Positions 53,111 to 61,670 of a stretch of 64,000 nt of DNA are shown here, piece by piece (the stretch's first letter is position 1; each line of letters begins with the position of its first letter). The notes beneath the pieces were generated by a model, which searched no databases, was not told the DNA's origin, and was given only the letters and a program-made list of their open reading frames with translations. The DNA is taken from positions 1 through 64,000 of the forward strand of contig WRIR01000003.1 of assembly GCA_009782605.1 (NCBI GenBank). Reading direction: 5' to 3'. Source of the stretch: Eggerthellaceae bacterium. GTDB taxonomy: Bacteria; Actinomycetota; Coriobacteriia; Coriobacteriales; Eggerthellaceae. The position numbers were made by a program, and so were the translations under genes.

Positions 53111-53554
53111 TTACTGCAGCCCGCTGCTGCCGAAGCCTTGTGCGCCCCGTGTTGTTTCCTCCAGCTGGTCGAAGGCCACGAAATCGGCCTGCTCCACCCT
53201 CACGAGAACCAGCTGGGCGATCCGGTCGCCTTCGTGTATGGTGAGGTCGCAGGCAGGGTCGAGGTTGATGGCAAGCACCTGTACCTCGCCCCGGTAGTCG
53301 CTGTCGATGAGGCCGGGGCTGTTGGCCAGGGAAAGGCCGTGCTTGAGCGCTGACCCGCTCCGAGGGAGGACGAGGCCCGCATAGCCCTCTGGCAGTGCCA
53401 AGGCGATGCCGGTCGGGACAAGGGCCCGCTCGAAGGGTTTGAGCACGAGGCCACATGCGGCACGCAGGTCGGCGCCGGCGTCGCCTGTATGGGCGTATGT
53501 GGGAAGCGATGAGCGGGCGGTGTCGAGCCGCACGGGAACGGAGGCCCCGGCCAC
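53111..53554 (-). CDS. dut: dUTP diphosphatase
   Basis: A 147-residue trimeric dUTPase hydrolysing dUTP to dUMP. The five motifs are visible: AGADLRA, PRSGSALKHGL, GLIDSDYRGEV (catalytic Asp), GDRIAQLVL and the C-terminal GAQGFGSSG. It starts two bases after the nrdR stop, so dut and nrdR form a deoxynucleotide-related unit. Confidence 0.95.
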   Translation of the reverse strand: MAGASVPVRLDTARSSLPTYAHTGDAGADLRAACGLVLKPFERALVPTGIALALPEGYAGLVLPRSGSALKHGLSLANSPGLIDSDYRGEVQVLAINLDPACDLTIHEGDRIAQLVLVRVEQADFVAFDQLEETTRGAQGFGSSGLQ

Positions 53555-53556
53555 CC

Positions 53557-54003
53557 TTAATGCTTGCCTTCCAGCGCGGTTGCGAACTCGCCGATGTTCT
53601 GGAAGTCCTCATAGACGCTCGCGAAGCGGACATAGGCGACGTCGTCGAGGTTGCGGAGCCTCTTCAAGACCATGTCCCCGAGGTCCTTTGACTTGACGGT
53701 GTTCTTCATGGTGTTGCGCAGCTCTGCCTCGATGCCGTCGATAACCTCTTCTATCTGGTCGGAGCGGATAGGCCGCTTCGCGCAGGCGATCAGCACTCCC
53801 CGGAAGAGCTTCTCGTGGTCGTATTCCTGGGAAGAACCGTCTGTCTTCACCACCACCAAAGGGGTGCTCTCAAGCCGTTCGTAGGTGGTGAAGCGGTGGC
53901 CGCAGTCCAGGCACTCGCGGCGGCGGCGGATTGAGGCATTGTCCTCGAAGGGACGCGAGTCGACGACTTTTGATTCTCCGTAACCACAAGATGGACAGCG
54001 CAT
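53557..54003 (-). CDS. nrdR: Transcriptional repressor NrdR
   Basis: A 148-residue repressor of ribonucleotide reductase genes. The zinc ribbon is formed by CPSCGYGESKV and CLDCGHRFTTYE; an ATP-cone domain follows (VVKTDGSSQEYDHEKLFRG). An NrdR-box-like sequence lies over its own -10 region at 54038-54053. Confidence 0.95.
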   Translation of the reverse strand: MRCPSCGYGESKVVDSRPFEDNASIRRRRECLDCGHRFTTYERLESTPLVVVKTDGSSQEYDHEKLFRGVLIACAKRPIRSDQIEEVIDGIEAELRNTMKNTVKSKDLGDMVLKRLRNLDDVAYVRFASVYEDFQNIGEFATALEGKH

Positions 54004-54037
54004 ACCACTCCTTCTCTCGTACTGAGGCTAGCCTAGC

Positions 54038-54053
54038 ACACTATATGTTGTGG
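54038..54053 (-). promoter_or_regulatory. NrdR-box-like site over the nrdR promoter
   Basis: ACACTATATGTTGTGG matches the NrdR-box pattern (acaCwAtATaTwGtgt) in most positions and overlaps a minus-strand -10 TATAGT. A single box is seen, whereas paired boxes are usual. Confidence 0.45.
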
Positions 54054-54072
54054 TACAACGCATACAGGAAAA

Positions 54073-54106
54073 AACCGAAAAAATGAGAGCCCCCGAAAGG
54101 GCCCTC
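54073..54106 (-). terminator. Terminator of the small SOS-region gene
   Basis: On the minus strand GAGGGCCC pairs (one G-U) with GGGCTCTC, then ATTTTTT. A second perfect hairpin, GCCTTCCGCAG/CTGCGGAAGGC, lies upstream at 54111-54142. Confidence 0.7.
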
Positions 54107-54184
54107 AAAGGCCTTCCGCAGAACGCAGCATCTGCGGAAGGCCGCCGGATGGGCAATGGCAAAGGGGGGTCGCCCCCCGTGCAG

Positions 54185-54505
54185 TCATGGGAATGTCGGG
54201 TTGCCGAAAAGCACGAAGGCGCAGGCTATGAGGAAGAGCGAGGCGCCCATGGCCACACTCTGCCACCGCTTCGCCCTGCCGAAGGCCTTCCCTTTGAAGG
54301 AGCCGTACATGAGGTCCTGGGCGCTTTGCGTCTTGAGCAGCCCCGAGAAGGCCCTGCGGGCGGCACGCGCCAGGGGGCCTTCCTCCCGCGCACTCCCCTC
54401 TTCCCGCTCAAAGGGCGCGGGGAACTCGATGATGTTTCCGACGCACTCCGATTCAAGGGCAGAGGAACCGAGGGTTGAGTAGTGTGCTCTTTTGAAATTC
54501 TTCAT
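54185..54505 (-). CDS. Small membrane protein under LexA-type control (candidate SOS cell-division inhibitor)
   Basis: A 106-residue protein with one C-terminal transmembrane helix (~86-101, SVAMGASLFLIACAFVLF) and a charged cytoplasmic N-terminal part (IIEFPAPFEREEGSAREEG, ALARAARRAF). It is divergent from lexA. Its strong promoter (TTGACA-17-TATAGT on the minus strand, 54577-54549) has a GAACTTTTGTTC-type box in the spacer and another just downstream of the start of transcription. Divergent small membrane proteins next to lexA include Bacillus YneA, an SOS division inhibitor; this one is not obviously homologous (no LysM), so the role is inferred by position. Confidence 0.7.
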   Translation of the reverse strand: MKNFKRAHYSTLGSSALESECVGNIIEFPAPFEREEGSAREEGPLARAARRAFSGLLKTQSAQDLMYGSFKGKAFGRAKRWQSVAMGASLFLIACAFVLFGNPTFP

Positions 54506-54523
54506 AATTTGCTTCCTTTCCTC

Positions 54524-54577
54524 TTGCCTAGAACTTTTGTTCGTGTATACTATAAGCCGAACAAAAGTTCATGTCAA
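54524..54577. promoter_or_regulatory. Divergent lexA / membrane-protein promoters with paired LexA boxes
   Basis: Box 1: GAACTTTTGTTC (54531-54542). Box 2: GAACAAAAGTTC (54559-54570). Both fit the Gram-positive LexA consensus GAACnnnnGTTC. Box 1 lies in the spacer of the plus-strand promoter TTGCCT-16-TATACT (54524-54551) leading to lexA; box 2 lies in the spacer of the minus-strand promoter TTGACA-17-TATAGT leading to the small gene. Weaker half-sites (AAACATTTGTTC and AAACACTTGTTC, ~54588-54614) follow. Confidence 0.88.
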
Positions 54578-54634
54578 GAGGAATTTCAAACATTTGTTCT
54601 CCAAACACTTGTTCCTTGCGTGAAAGGATGGGCC

Positions 54635-55279
54635 ATGGGTCAAAAGATAACCAAGCGGCAACAGGCGGTGCTGGACAGCATAGAGGACTGCATCCGTGAG
54701 AAAGGCTACGGGCCCACCGTGCGCGAGGTCTGCCAGAACCTGGGCCTTTCCTCCCCTTCCACCGTCCATGTGCATTTGAAGGCCCTTGAGGAAAAGGGCA
54801 TGATACGGCGTGACCCCCTCAAGTCGCGCTCCATCGCCTTGACCTACCCCCTCGGCGAGGCTGCCTTGCCTGTCGACCACAACGTCGTCCGCCCGAGCTT
54901 CAGCAAGCTGGTCGACCTGCCCTTGGTGGGCGAGGTCGCGGCCGGCGTACCCATCCTTGCCGAGGAAAACATCGTCGACACCATCACGCTTCCCACCGAC
55001 ATCGTGGGCGATGCGGCGGCCTTCCTGCTTTCCGTGCGGGGCGACTCCATGATAGAGGCGGGCATCAACCATGGCGACTACGTCGTGGTAAAAGAACAGC
55101 CCACGGCCGACAACGGCGACATCGTCGTTGCCTTGATCGACGACGGCGCTACCGTGAAGCGCTTTTACAAGGAGCCGAGCCATGTCCGCCTACAGCCTGA
55201 GAACTCCTTGATGGAGCCCATCATCACGACCGACTGCTCGATAGCCGGGAAGGTGGTCGCGGTCTTCAGGCGCCTCTAG
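54635..55279 (+). CDS. lexA: LexA repressor
   Basis: A 214-residue SOS repressor. The N-terminal winged HTH is GYGPTVREVCQNLGLSSPST (~25-44). The self-cleavage site is in VAAGVPI (Ala-Gly bond). The catalytic Ser is in GDSMIEAGI and the Lys in ALIDDGATVKRFYK. The ATG at 54635 is preceded by GAAAGG. The stop overlaps the convergent hflX stop through a shared CTAG. Confidence 0.96.
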   Translation: MGQKITKRQQAVLDSIEDCIREKGYGPTVREVCQNLGLSSPSTVHVHLKALEEKGMIRRDPLKSRSIALTYPLGEAALPVDHNVVRPSFSKLVDLPLVGEVAAGVPILAEENIVDTITLPTDIVGDAAAFLLSVRGDSMIEAGINHGDYVVVKEQPTADNGDIVVALIDDGATVKRFYKEPSHVRLQPENSLMEPIITTDCSIAGKVVAVFRRL

Positions 55280-56586
55280 CCAAGCTCTTTTATGCCGGCC
55301 TTTCGATAAGAGGCGAAGGCCTTGGCGTGCTGCGCGTTGACGAGCATGCTGATGCAGGTGCCCGCCTCACTGTGCTCTTCGCAGATTATCGAGCAGCGCT
55401 CATGCGCCAAGGAAACCAGGTCGCCCCGGTCATAGGGGATACAAACCTCGAAATGCTCGTCGCTCGCCGCCGCAACCCGGGCGATATGGGCCACCAAGCC
55501 CTCGATCCCCTCGCCCTGTAAGGCCGATATAAAGAGCGCCCTGCGGTGCCGGGCCTTGATCGCCTCAAGGCTTGCAGGGTCAAGGAGGTCTATCTTGTTA
55601 AAGACCTCGACGCGGCCGATGTGCTGGGCGCCTATCTGCTGGAGGACGGCCTCGACCGAGCCTATCTGGGCCTCGTACTCCTGCGACGAGGCATCGATGA
55701 CATGGAGCAGGAGGTCTGCCCCGACTATCTCGTCGAGGGTCGATTTGAAAGCCTCGACAAGGGTGGTGGGGAGCTTCTGGATGAATCCGACCGTGTCAGT
55801 GAGGGTGACCTCGCGCCCTTCGGGCAGAACGAATTTCCTCGTTGTCGAGTCGAGGGTCGCGAAGAGCTTGTCGTAGCTCAATACCTCTGCCTGCGTCATG
55901 GTGTTGAGCAGGCTCGACTTTCCGGCATTGGTGTAGCCCGCAAAGGCCACCTTGAAAACACCGCTTTTGTAGCGGGTATCCCGCTGGAGGTCGCGCACTT
56001 CGCTCAAGTGTGCGAGCTCGCGCTTGATGGTCGTGATGCGCTTGCGCACCATGCGGCGGTCGACTTCCAACTGGCTCTCGCCCTCACCGAAGCGCGATCC
56101 CACTCCCCCGCCCATCCGGTTGGAGGCAAGGTGTGCCCACATGCCCCGCAGGCGGGGCAGCAGGTATTCGCTTTGTGCCAGGCGCACCTGGAGCCGCCCC
56201 TCCTTGCTCGTTGCATGAAGGGCGAAGATGTCGAGGATGAGCGCTGTGCGGTCTATAACCTTCACGCTCTTGGGGACGATCTTCTCTAGGTTCGTCTGCT
56301 GGGAAGGGCTCAGCTCGTCGTCGAAGATAAGGACGTCGGCGTCAAAGGACGCACAGATCTCGGCGACCTCTGCGGCCTTCCCTGCGCCAATAAAGGTCTT
56401 CGGATGCGGGGAGTCGAGCCTTTGTGCGGTGGTAGCCACCACTTCCGCCCCGGCGGTGTTTGCGAGGCGCTCCAATTCTGCAAGGCTCTCCTCAAGGCTC
56501 CACGCCCCGCCGCCGCGGTCGACCCCGACAAGTACCGCCCGCTCGACAAGGGGGTCCTCGATCTCGAAATATTTCTTTTGGGCCAT
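55276..56586 (-). CDS. hflX: Ribosome-associated GTPase HflX
   Basis: A ~436-residue GTPase. The N-terminal HflX domain contains the FIGAGKAAE and LSPSQQTNLE stretches and the Gly-rich LASNRMGGGVGSRFGEGESQ. The GTPase core has GYTNAGKSSLL (G1), DTVGFIQKLP (G3) and NKIDL (G4). HflX splits or rescues stalled ribosomes. The ATG at 56586 is used; the open frame extends 112 codons upstream into non-conserved sequence overlapping dapL. Confidence 0.93.
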   Translation of the reverse strand: MAQKKYFEIEDPLVERAVLVGVDRGGGAWSLEESLAELERLANTAGAEVVATTAQRLDSPHPKTFIGAGKAAEVAEICASFDADVLIFDDELSPSQQTNLEKIVPKSVKVIDRTALILDIFALHATSKEGRLQVRLAQSEYLLPRLRGMWAHLASNRMGGGVGSRFGEGESQLEVDRRMVRKRITTIKRELAHLSEVRDLQRDTRYKSGVFKVAFAGYTNAGKSSLLNTMTQAEVLSYDKLFATLDSTTRKFVLPEGREVTLTDTVGFIQKLPTTLVEAFKSTLDEIVGADLLLHVIDASSQEYEAQIGSVEAVLQQIGAQHIGRVEVFNKIDLLDPASLEAIKARHRRALFISALQGEGIEGLVAHIARVAAASDEHFEVCIPYDRGDLVSLAHERCSIICEEHSEAGTCISMLVNAQHAKAFASYRKAGIKELG

Positions 56587-56627
56587 GTCCTGCGCCGTCC
56601 TGTCCCTTAATCCCCCAAGCTTGGGGC

Positions 56628-57785
56628 TTACATGTTTTCCTTGATGCGGTGAAGCGCCTCGACAAGGCGCTCGTCGGGAGTGGTGAGGGAGATGCGGATG
56701 AATCCCTCGCCGTCCGCGCCATAGCCGCTCCCCGGGGTCACGATGACATGAGCCTGCTCCAACAACTTCGTCGCGAAACCCTCCGAGGTCTGGCCTTCGG
56801 GTACCTTCGTCCACACATAGATAGTCGCCTGGGGCGCCTCGCATTCCAACCCTATCGCCCGCAGGGTCGCAACGACCAGGTCGCGGCGACGCTGGTAGAT
56901 GGCGCACATGTCCGCCACGCACTGCTGCGAGCCGGTCAGGGCGGCGATGGCCGCGTCCTGGACTGCGGTGAACTGCCCCGAGTCGAGGTTGTTCTTCACC
57001 GTGCCGAGCGCACCGACAGCTTCAGCGTTGCCGCAGGCGAAGGCTATGCGCCATCCGGTCATATTGTAGGTCTTTGAAAGGCTGAAGAACTCGATGCAGC
57101 ACTCCATAGCACGGGGGCGCTCAAGTATGGAAGGCGCAACATAACCGTCGAAGCATATCTCCGAATACGCATTGTCATGCGCCAGCAGGATCCCATGCTC
57201 AAGGCAGAAGGCTATCGCACGGTCGAAGTAGTCCGCGGTGGCAACCGCACCTGTCGGGTTGTTGGGATAACCGAGGAACATTATCTTGGCGCGGGAGAGG
57301 ACTTCGGCGGGGATGTTGTCGAAGTCGGCCAAGAAGCCCTGATCGGCCCGCATCGGCATGAAGTAGGTCTGGGCGCTTTGCAGGGTCGCGCCGCCCGAGT
57401 ACACCGGATAGCCGATAGAGGGGGCGAGCACATAGTCGCCCGGGTTGGCGAAGGCGGTATGCAGGTGCGCGATGCCCTCCTTGCTGCCGATGAGGGCAAG
57501 CACCTCGGCCCGGGGGTCGAGCCTGACTCCGAAGCGCCCCTCCATCCACTGGGCGCATGCCCTGCGGTATGCGAGCGATCCCGCATAGTCGGGGTACTGG
57601 TGGTTCTCCGGTTTGGCGATGGCATCATGCATCGCCTCGACGATATGGTCAGGCGTGGGCATGTCGGGATCCCCGATACCCAGCGATATCACATCGATGC
57701 CCCGCTGTTTGAGCGCGTCGCGCTTCTTGTCTATCTGCGCAAACAGATAGGGGGCCATATTGTTCAGGCAATCAGCAGTTCTCAT
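56628..57785 (-). CDS. dapL: LL-diaminopimelate aminotransferase
   Basis: A 385-residue fold I aminotransferase converting tetrahydrodipicolinate to LL-diaminopimelate. GIGDPDMPTPDHIVEAM opens it, YPNNPTGAVA binds PLP and FFSLSKTYNMTGWRIAF holds the PLP lysine (~233). DapL is preferred over other class I/II aminotransferases for its sequence style and for dapF next door. It provides meso-DAP for peptidoglycan and lysine via the DapL shortcut. Confidence 0.9.
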   Translation of the reverse strand: MRTADCLNNMAPYLFAQIDKKRDALKQRGIDVISLGIGDPDMPTPDHIVEAMHDAIAKPENHQYPDYAGSLAYRRACAQWMEGRFGVRLDPRAEVLALIGSKEGIAHLHTAFANPGDYVLAPSIGYPVYSGGATLQSAQTYFMPMRADQGFLADFDNIPAEVLSRAKIMFLGYPNNPTGAVATADYFDRAIAFCLEHGILLAHDNAYSEICFDGYVAPSILERPRAMECCIEFFSLSKTYNMTGWRIAFACGNAEAVGALGTVKNNLDSGQFTAVQDAAIAALTGSQQCVADMCAIYQRRRDLVVATLRAIGLECEAPQATIYVWTKVPEGQTSEGFATKLLEQAHVIVTPGSGYGADGEGFIRISLTTPDERLVEALHRIKENM

Positions 57786-57845
57786 GCACGGTCCTTCCTG
57801 GTGGTTTTTACTTCTGAGGCGTTCAAGGCGCCGAAACGCCCGTGA

Positions 57846-58769
57846 TCACCTGATTTCAACGGTGCCCGAGAAAACCTCTTTTGCCGGGCCTGTCATGATA
57901 ACGTGGTCGTGCCCGTCCCAAAAAATCTCGAGCACCCCGCCCCGCAAGACGACCTCGTTTTCGCGGCCCGCCCTCCCGGTAAGGGAGGCAGCAACACCTG
58001 TGGCACAAGCGCCCGTGCCGCAGGCAAGCGTCTCTGCGCAGCCCCGTTCATAGGTGCGGACATGGATGCCGTCGGCCCGCACATCGGCAAACTCGATGTT
58101 CGCCTTCTCAGGGAACACCGAGTGCCCCTCGAAGAAGGCACCGACACGCGCCACGTCGAAGCTGTCAAGGCCCCTCTCTGCGCCCTCGGCGAACAGCTCG
58201 CCTGGGAGGGCCGTCCAATCGTCGATGAAACAGACCGCATGGGGGTTGCCCATGGAAACGCAAGTGAAGGCAAACTCCCCCCACGGCGAGGCGATTGCGG
58301 CCTCACGCACGTATTCCCCGCCCGCCGCCGTCTGCGCGTTTGCGGGGATCGTGGTCGGTACCTTCTCGGGGGCAAGCTCGGGGCAGCCCATGTCGACCTG
58401 CGCCCGGACAAGCCTCTCGTCGCCGTCGATCTCGAAGCTTATTTGTTTTTGCCCCGCTCGGGTGTCTGCGGTGAAGCCCCCGCTTCGTGCTGGAACGAAG
58501 CCCCGGTCGACGAGGTACTTTGCAAAGCAGCGGATGCCATTGCCGCACATCTCGGCAAGGCTCCCGTCAGAGTTGATGTAGTGCATGAAGGCGGTGGAAC
58601 CCTGGGCCTTGGCGGGCCGGATGAGGATGATGCCGTCGGCGCCGACCCCCAGTCTGCGGTCGCAGAGGGCGGCCACGTCCCTAGGTGCCAGCTCTACCTC
58701 CTCGGAAAAGTCATCGATTAGGATGAAGTCGTTTCCACAGCCGTGTATTTTTGCGAAGTCAAGGATCAT
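57846..58769 (-). CDS. dapF: Diaminopimelate epimerase
   Basis: A 307-residue enzyme converting LL- to meso-diaminopimelate. HGCGNDFILID opens it. The two active-site cysteines lie in MCGNGIRCFAKYL (~76) and LACGTGACATGVA (~252). It follows dapL with a 60-base gap. Confidence 0.96.
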   Translation of the reverse strand: MILDFAKIHGCGNDFILIDDFSEEVELAPRDVAALCDRRLGVGADGIILIRPAKAQGSTAFMHYINSDGSLAEMCGNGIRCFAKYLVDRGFVPARSGGFTADTRAGQKQISFEIDGDERLVRAQVDMGCPELAPEKVPTTIPANAQTAAGGEYVREAAIASPWGEFAFTCVSMGNPHAVCFIDDWTALPGELFAEGAERGLDSFDVARVGAFFEGHSVFPEKANIEFADVRADGIHVRTYERGCAETLACGTGACATGVAASLTGRAGRENEVVLRGGVLEIFWDGHDHVIMTGPAKEVFSGTVEIR

Positions 58770-58784
58770 AACAGCCTTTGCCTC

Positions 58785-59765
58785 TCAAGCCTCTTCTAAA
58801 ACCACGTCCATTTTAGCAAGCACGGAAGAAGCTTGAGGGAACAACTTTTCGATATCCCCCGAATCTGCATCGAGCCAGTGGATACGCACGTCACGCCTGA
58901 ACCAGGAGCGCTGGCGCTTGGCATAGCGGTGGGTGGCCGTCTTTATCTTCTCGACGGCTTCCCCGAGCGGTGCCCCCCCTTCGAGGACCCCCACAATCTC
59001 CTTGTAGCCTATTGCCTGGGGCGCGGTGATGTGCGTGCGAAAGCCCCGCGCAAGGAGCTGGGCCACCTCATCGACGAGGCCTTCTTCGACCATGGCGTCG
59101 ACCCGCCTGTCAATGCGGGCATTGAGCACGGAGGGCTCGACGGCCAGCCCGAGGAAGACGGCAGGCACGACCTGGGGGATGGTTTGGAGTTGGGTGTTGT
59201 GCTGCGCATAGCTTTTACCCTCCTCAAGCATCTCGAAGGCACGTACGACGCGACGGATGTTGTTCGGGTGGATGAGCGCGGCGCTTTCCGGATCCCGCGC
59301 ATCGAGCATCCCCCAGAGGGCGTCCGCGCCTTCTTCCTCGGCAATCCGCATATACTTCTCCCGGGCGGGGTTGTCGGCATGAGCCCCCCGGGGAAACTCG
59401 TAGCCGTCGAGCGCGGCGCGGACGTACAGGCCGGTGCCGCCGCACAAGACCGGGCGCTTGCACCGCGAGTCGATGTCGCGGAAACACTCCCGCGCATAGC
59501 TTTGGTAGAGTGCCGCCGAATAGGCGGTGTCCGGCTCGCAGAGGTCTATCCCGTGGTGGGGAACCTTCCTTTCGTCCGGGCGGAGCTTGCCGGTGCCGAT
59601 ATCCATGCCCCGGTAGACCTGCATGGAGTCCGCACCGACGACCTCCCCCGCAAGCCTGAGCGCGAGCTCCTGTGCGAGCGCCGACTTGCCTGAGGCGGTC
59701 GGCCCGACAACGGCGACGACCGGCGAGGCAAGACCCAGGATGTTAGCGCCTTCCCGTAGGTGCAT
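58785..59765 (-). CDS. miaA: tRNA dimethylallyltransferase
   Basis: A 326-residue enzyme adding dimethylallyl to A37 of tRNAs reading U-first codons. The P-loop is VVGPTASGKSALAQ (~19-32), followed by GADSMQVYRGMDIGTGK. MiaB, which acts next in the same modification, lies just upstream. The first ~12 residues may be extra. Confidence 0.95.
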   Translation of the reverse strand: MHLREGANILGLASPVVAVVGPTASGKSALAQELALRLAGEVVGADSMQVYRGMDIGTGKLRPDERKVPHHGIDLCEPDTAYSAALYQSYARECFRDIDSRCKRPVLCGGTGLYVRAALDGYEFPRGAHADNPAREKYMRIAEEEGADALWGMLDARDPESAALIHPNNIRRVVRAFEMLEEGKSYAQHNTQLQTIPQVVPAVFLGLAVEPSVLNARIDRRVDAMVEEGLVDEVAQLLARGFRTHITAPQAIGYKEIVGVLEGGAPLGEAVEKIKTATHRYAKRQRSWFRRDVRIHWLDADSGDIEKLFPQASSVLAKMDVVLEEA

Positions 59766-59798
59766 GCTGTGGGGGCCCGTGGTCTTGATGGTGCCCCC

Positions 59799-61160
59799 TC
59801 AGACAGGCCCTACCACATCGCCGGCAAGGTACCAGGTCTTCGCCTCGTCGACCCTCACCTTGACAAGGCTCCCCGCAATATCTTCTCCCGACATCCCGGA
59901 AGGCAAGGGCGCATGGACGGTCTGGTTTTTCGGGCTCTTGCCGCTCAGCAGGCGCGGGTCGCGCTTCGAGCTCCCCTCCGCTAACACCTCGACAACGGCG
60001 CCGAGCTCCTTCTGGTTTTGCCTCCAGGCCTGTTCCTGGACGATGCCGACAAGCCGGTCGAAGCGTTCCTGCACCACTTCGGCAGGCGTATCGTCAGGCA
60101 GGGCGGCGGCAGGGGTCCCCTCGCGCCGCGAGTAGATGAAGGTGAAGGCCTGGGAGAAGCCGACTTCCTCGACTACCTTGCAAGTCTCGTCGAAGTCGCT
60201 CGCCCCCTCCCCCGGGAAGCCAACGATGATGTCGGTCGACAAGGCGATGCCGGGGCAGGCATCCCGCAGCCTCTCGATGAGGCCGAGGTAGTGCGCCTGC
60301 GTATAGTTCCTGTTCATGGCTGCAAGGATGCGATCCGACCCGGACTGTATCGGGAGGTGGAGGGCAGGCATGAGCGAGCCCAGCCGCGCAAAGGAGCCGA
60401 TGACCTCACCGGTCAGGTCCTTCGGGTGGCTCGTCGCGAAGCGCAGCCGCGTTATGCCGGTCGCGTCGACGCGCTCCAAGACCTCGGCAAAGCGGGGGCT
60501 CCCGTACAGGTCGCGCCCGTAGGAGTTCACGTTTTGGCCCAGCAGGGTGACCTCCCTCACCCCGGCGTCCTTATAGCCTTGCGCCTCCCGGACGACCTCC
60601 TCTATCGGCCGCGACCTCTCGCGCCCGCGCACGGTGGGAACGATGCAGTAGGAGCAGCGGTTGTCACAGCCCACCGTGATGGGGAGCCATGCGGCCCAGC
60701 CGCTCGCACGCGCAAGGGGGAGGTCTGTCGAGAAGCCCTCGGCATGGTCGAGGACCTCGGTATGGTGCCCCCCCTCGTCAAGGGCCGCCGCGAGCAGGCG
60801 CGGCAGCGACGAGAGGTTGTGGGTCCCGAAGACGATGTCGATGTGGGGAAGGTCCGCGATCAGCTTCTCGCCGTCGCGCTGGCCGATACAGCCGCCGATT
60901 GCGACTATCCTCTTGGAGAGCGGCGTGCCCGCCCGAAGGGGCAGGTTCTTCATGGAGGCGGCCTGGCCCAAAAGGCGCACATCGGCGGCCTCGCGCACGC
61001 AGCAGGTCATGAATACCACGATGTCGGCTTCCTCGTAGGTTCCCACGCACAAGGACCCTTGGGCCTCAAGCATGCCGCATACGCGCTCGGAGTCGTGCTT
61101 GTTCATCTGGCATCCGAAGGTGCGGACGCAAAAAGTCGTTTGAAGGAGTCCTGCTGGCAT
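59799..61160 (-). CDS. miaB: tRNA-2-methylthio-N6-dimethylallyladenosine synthase
   Basis: A ~453-residue radical SAM methylthiotransferase. The N-terminal domain has the cluster cysteines in RTFGCQMNKHDSE, FMTCCVREAA and AIGGCIGQRDG. The radical SAM motif is GCDNRCSYCIVP (CxxxCxxC, ~154-165) and a TRAM domain closes it. It methylthiolates i6A37 made by MiaA. The start at 61160 (ATG) is preceded by AAGG; an ATG 27 bases upstream is the alternative. Confidence 0.94.
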   Translation of the reverse strand: MPAGLLQTTFCVRTFGCQMNKHDSERVCGMLEAQGSLCVGTYEEADIVVFMTCCVREAADVRLLGQAASMKNLPLRAGTPLSKRIVAIGGCIGQRDGEKLIADLPHIDIVFGTHNLSSLPRLLAAALDEGGHHTEVLDHAEGFSTDLPLARASGWAAWLPITVGCDNRCSYCIVPTVRGRERSRPIEEVVREAQGYKDAGVREVTLLGQNVNSYGRDLYGSPRFAEVLERVDATGITRLRFATSHPKDLTGEVIGSFARLGSLMPALHLPIQSGSDRILAAMNRNYTQAHYLGLIERLRDACPGIALSTDIIVGFPGEGASDFDETCKVVEEVGFSQAFTFIYSRREGTPAAALPDDTPAEVVQERFDRLVGIVQEQAWRQNQKELGAVVEVLAEGSSKRDPRLLSGKSPKNQTVHAPLPSGMSGEDIAGSLVKVRVDEAKTWYLAGDVVGPV

Positions 61161-61183
61161 GAGGGGGCCTTGCCTATCCGCCG

Positions 61184-61537
61184 TCAATGGGCGGGTTCGG
61201 CGCCCATTTCCGCATGGCTTTCAGAGGCGGCATAGACACCGCGCAGGTAGCGCGGCTCGACGGTGAAGCGGATGGCGGTGCGGTATTCCCCGTCGATGAT
61301 GATGTCGGCGAAGGAGGGGATGCAGGCAATCTCGATGCCGATTGGGGAAAGGAAGCCACGGGATATGGCGATCGCCTTGACCGCCTGGTTCACAGCACCC
61401 GCGCCGACCGACTGTATCTCCACGCAGGCCCCGTCCTTGACCATGCCGGCTATCGCGCCGGCGACCGAAGCGGGGGATGATTTTGAAGAGACCTTGAGAC
61501 AACCGATTTCCGGCTTGGGTTCAGAGTTATTGGTCAC
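61184..61537 (-). CDS. spoVS: Stage V sporulation protein S homologue
   Basis: A 117-residue SpoVS-family protein (CLKVSSKSSPASVAGAIAGM, VGAGAVNQAVKAIAISRGFL, IACIPSFADIIIDGEYRTAI). In Bacillus it affects sporulation, but the family is common in non-sporulating bacteria and its molecular job is unknown. It stands between rny and miaB as in many Gram-positive genomes. A ~20-residue acidic/polar C-terminal tail is extra. Confidence 0.95.
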   Translation of the reverse strand: MTNNSEPKPEIGCLKVSSKSSPASVAGAIAGMVKDGACVEIQSVGAGAVNQAVKAIAISRGFLSPIGIEIACIPSFADIIIDGEYRTAIRFTVEPRYLRGVYAASESHAEMGAEPAH

Positions 61538-61670
61538 GTGTCTGTCCTTTGTTTCTGGTCCGTCTATCCTGTGTTTCGAGCTGTTTTTGAACTGCTTCGT
61601 TTGTCTGTCAGTGACTCATATCCCTATATTCTAGCTATTTGCGCGGGTAAACGCAACACGTGTGCGCCTG

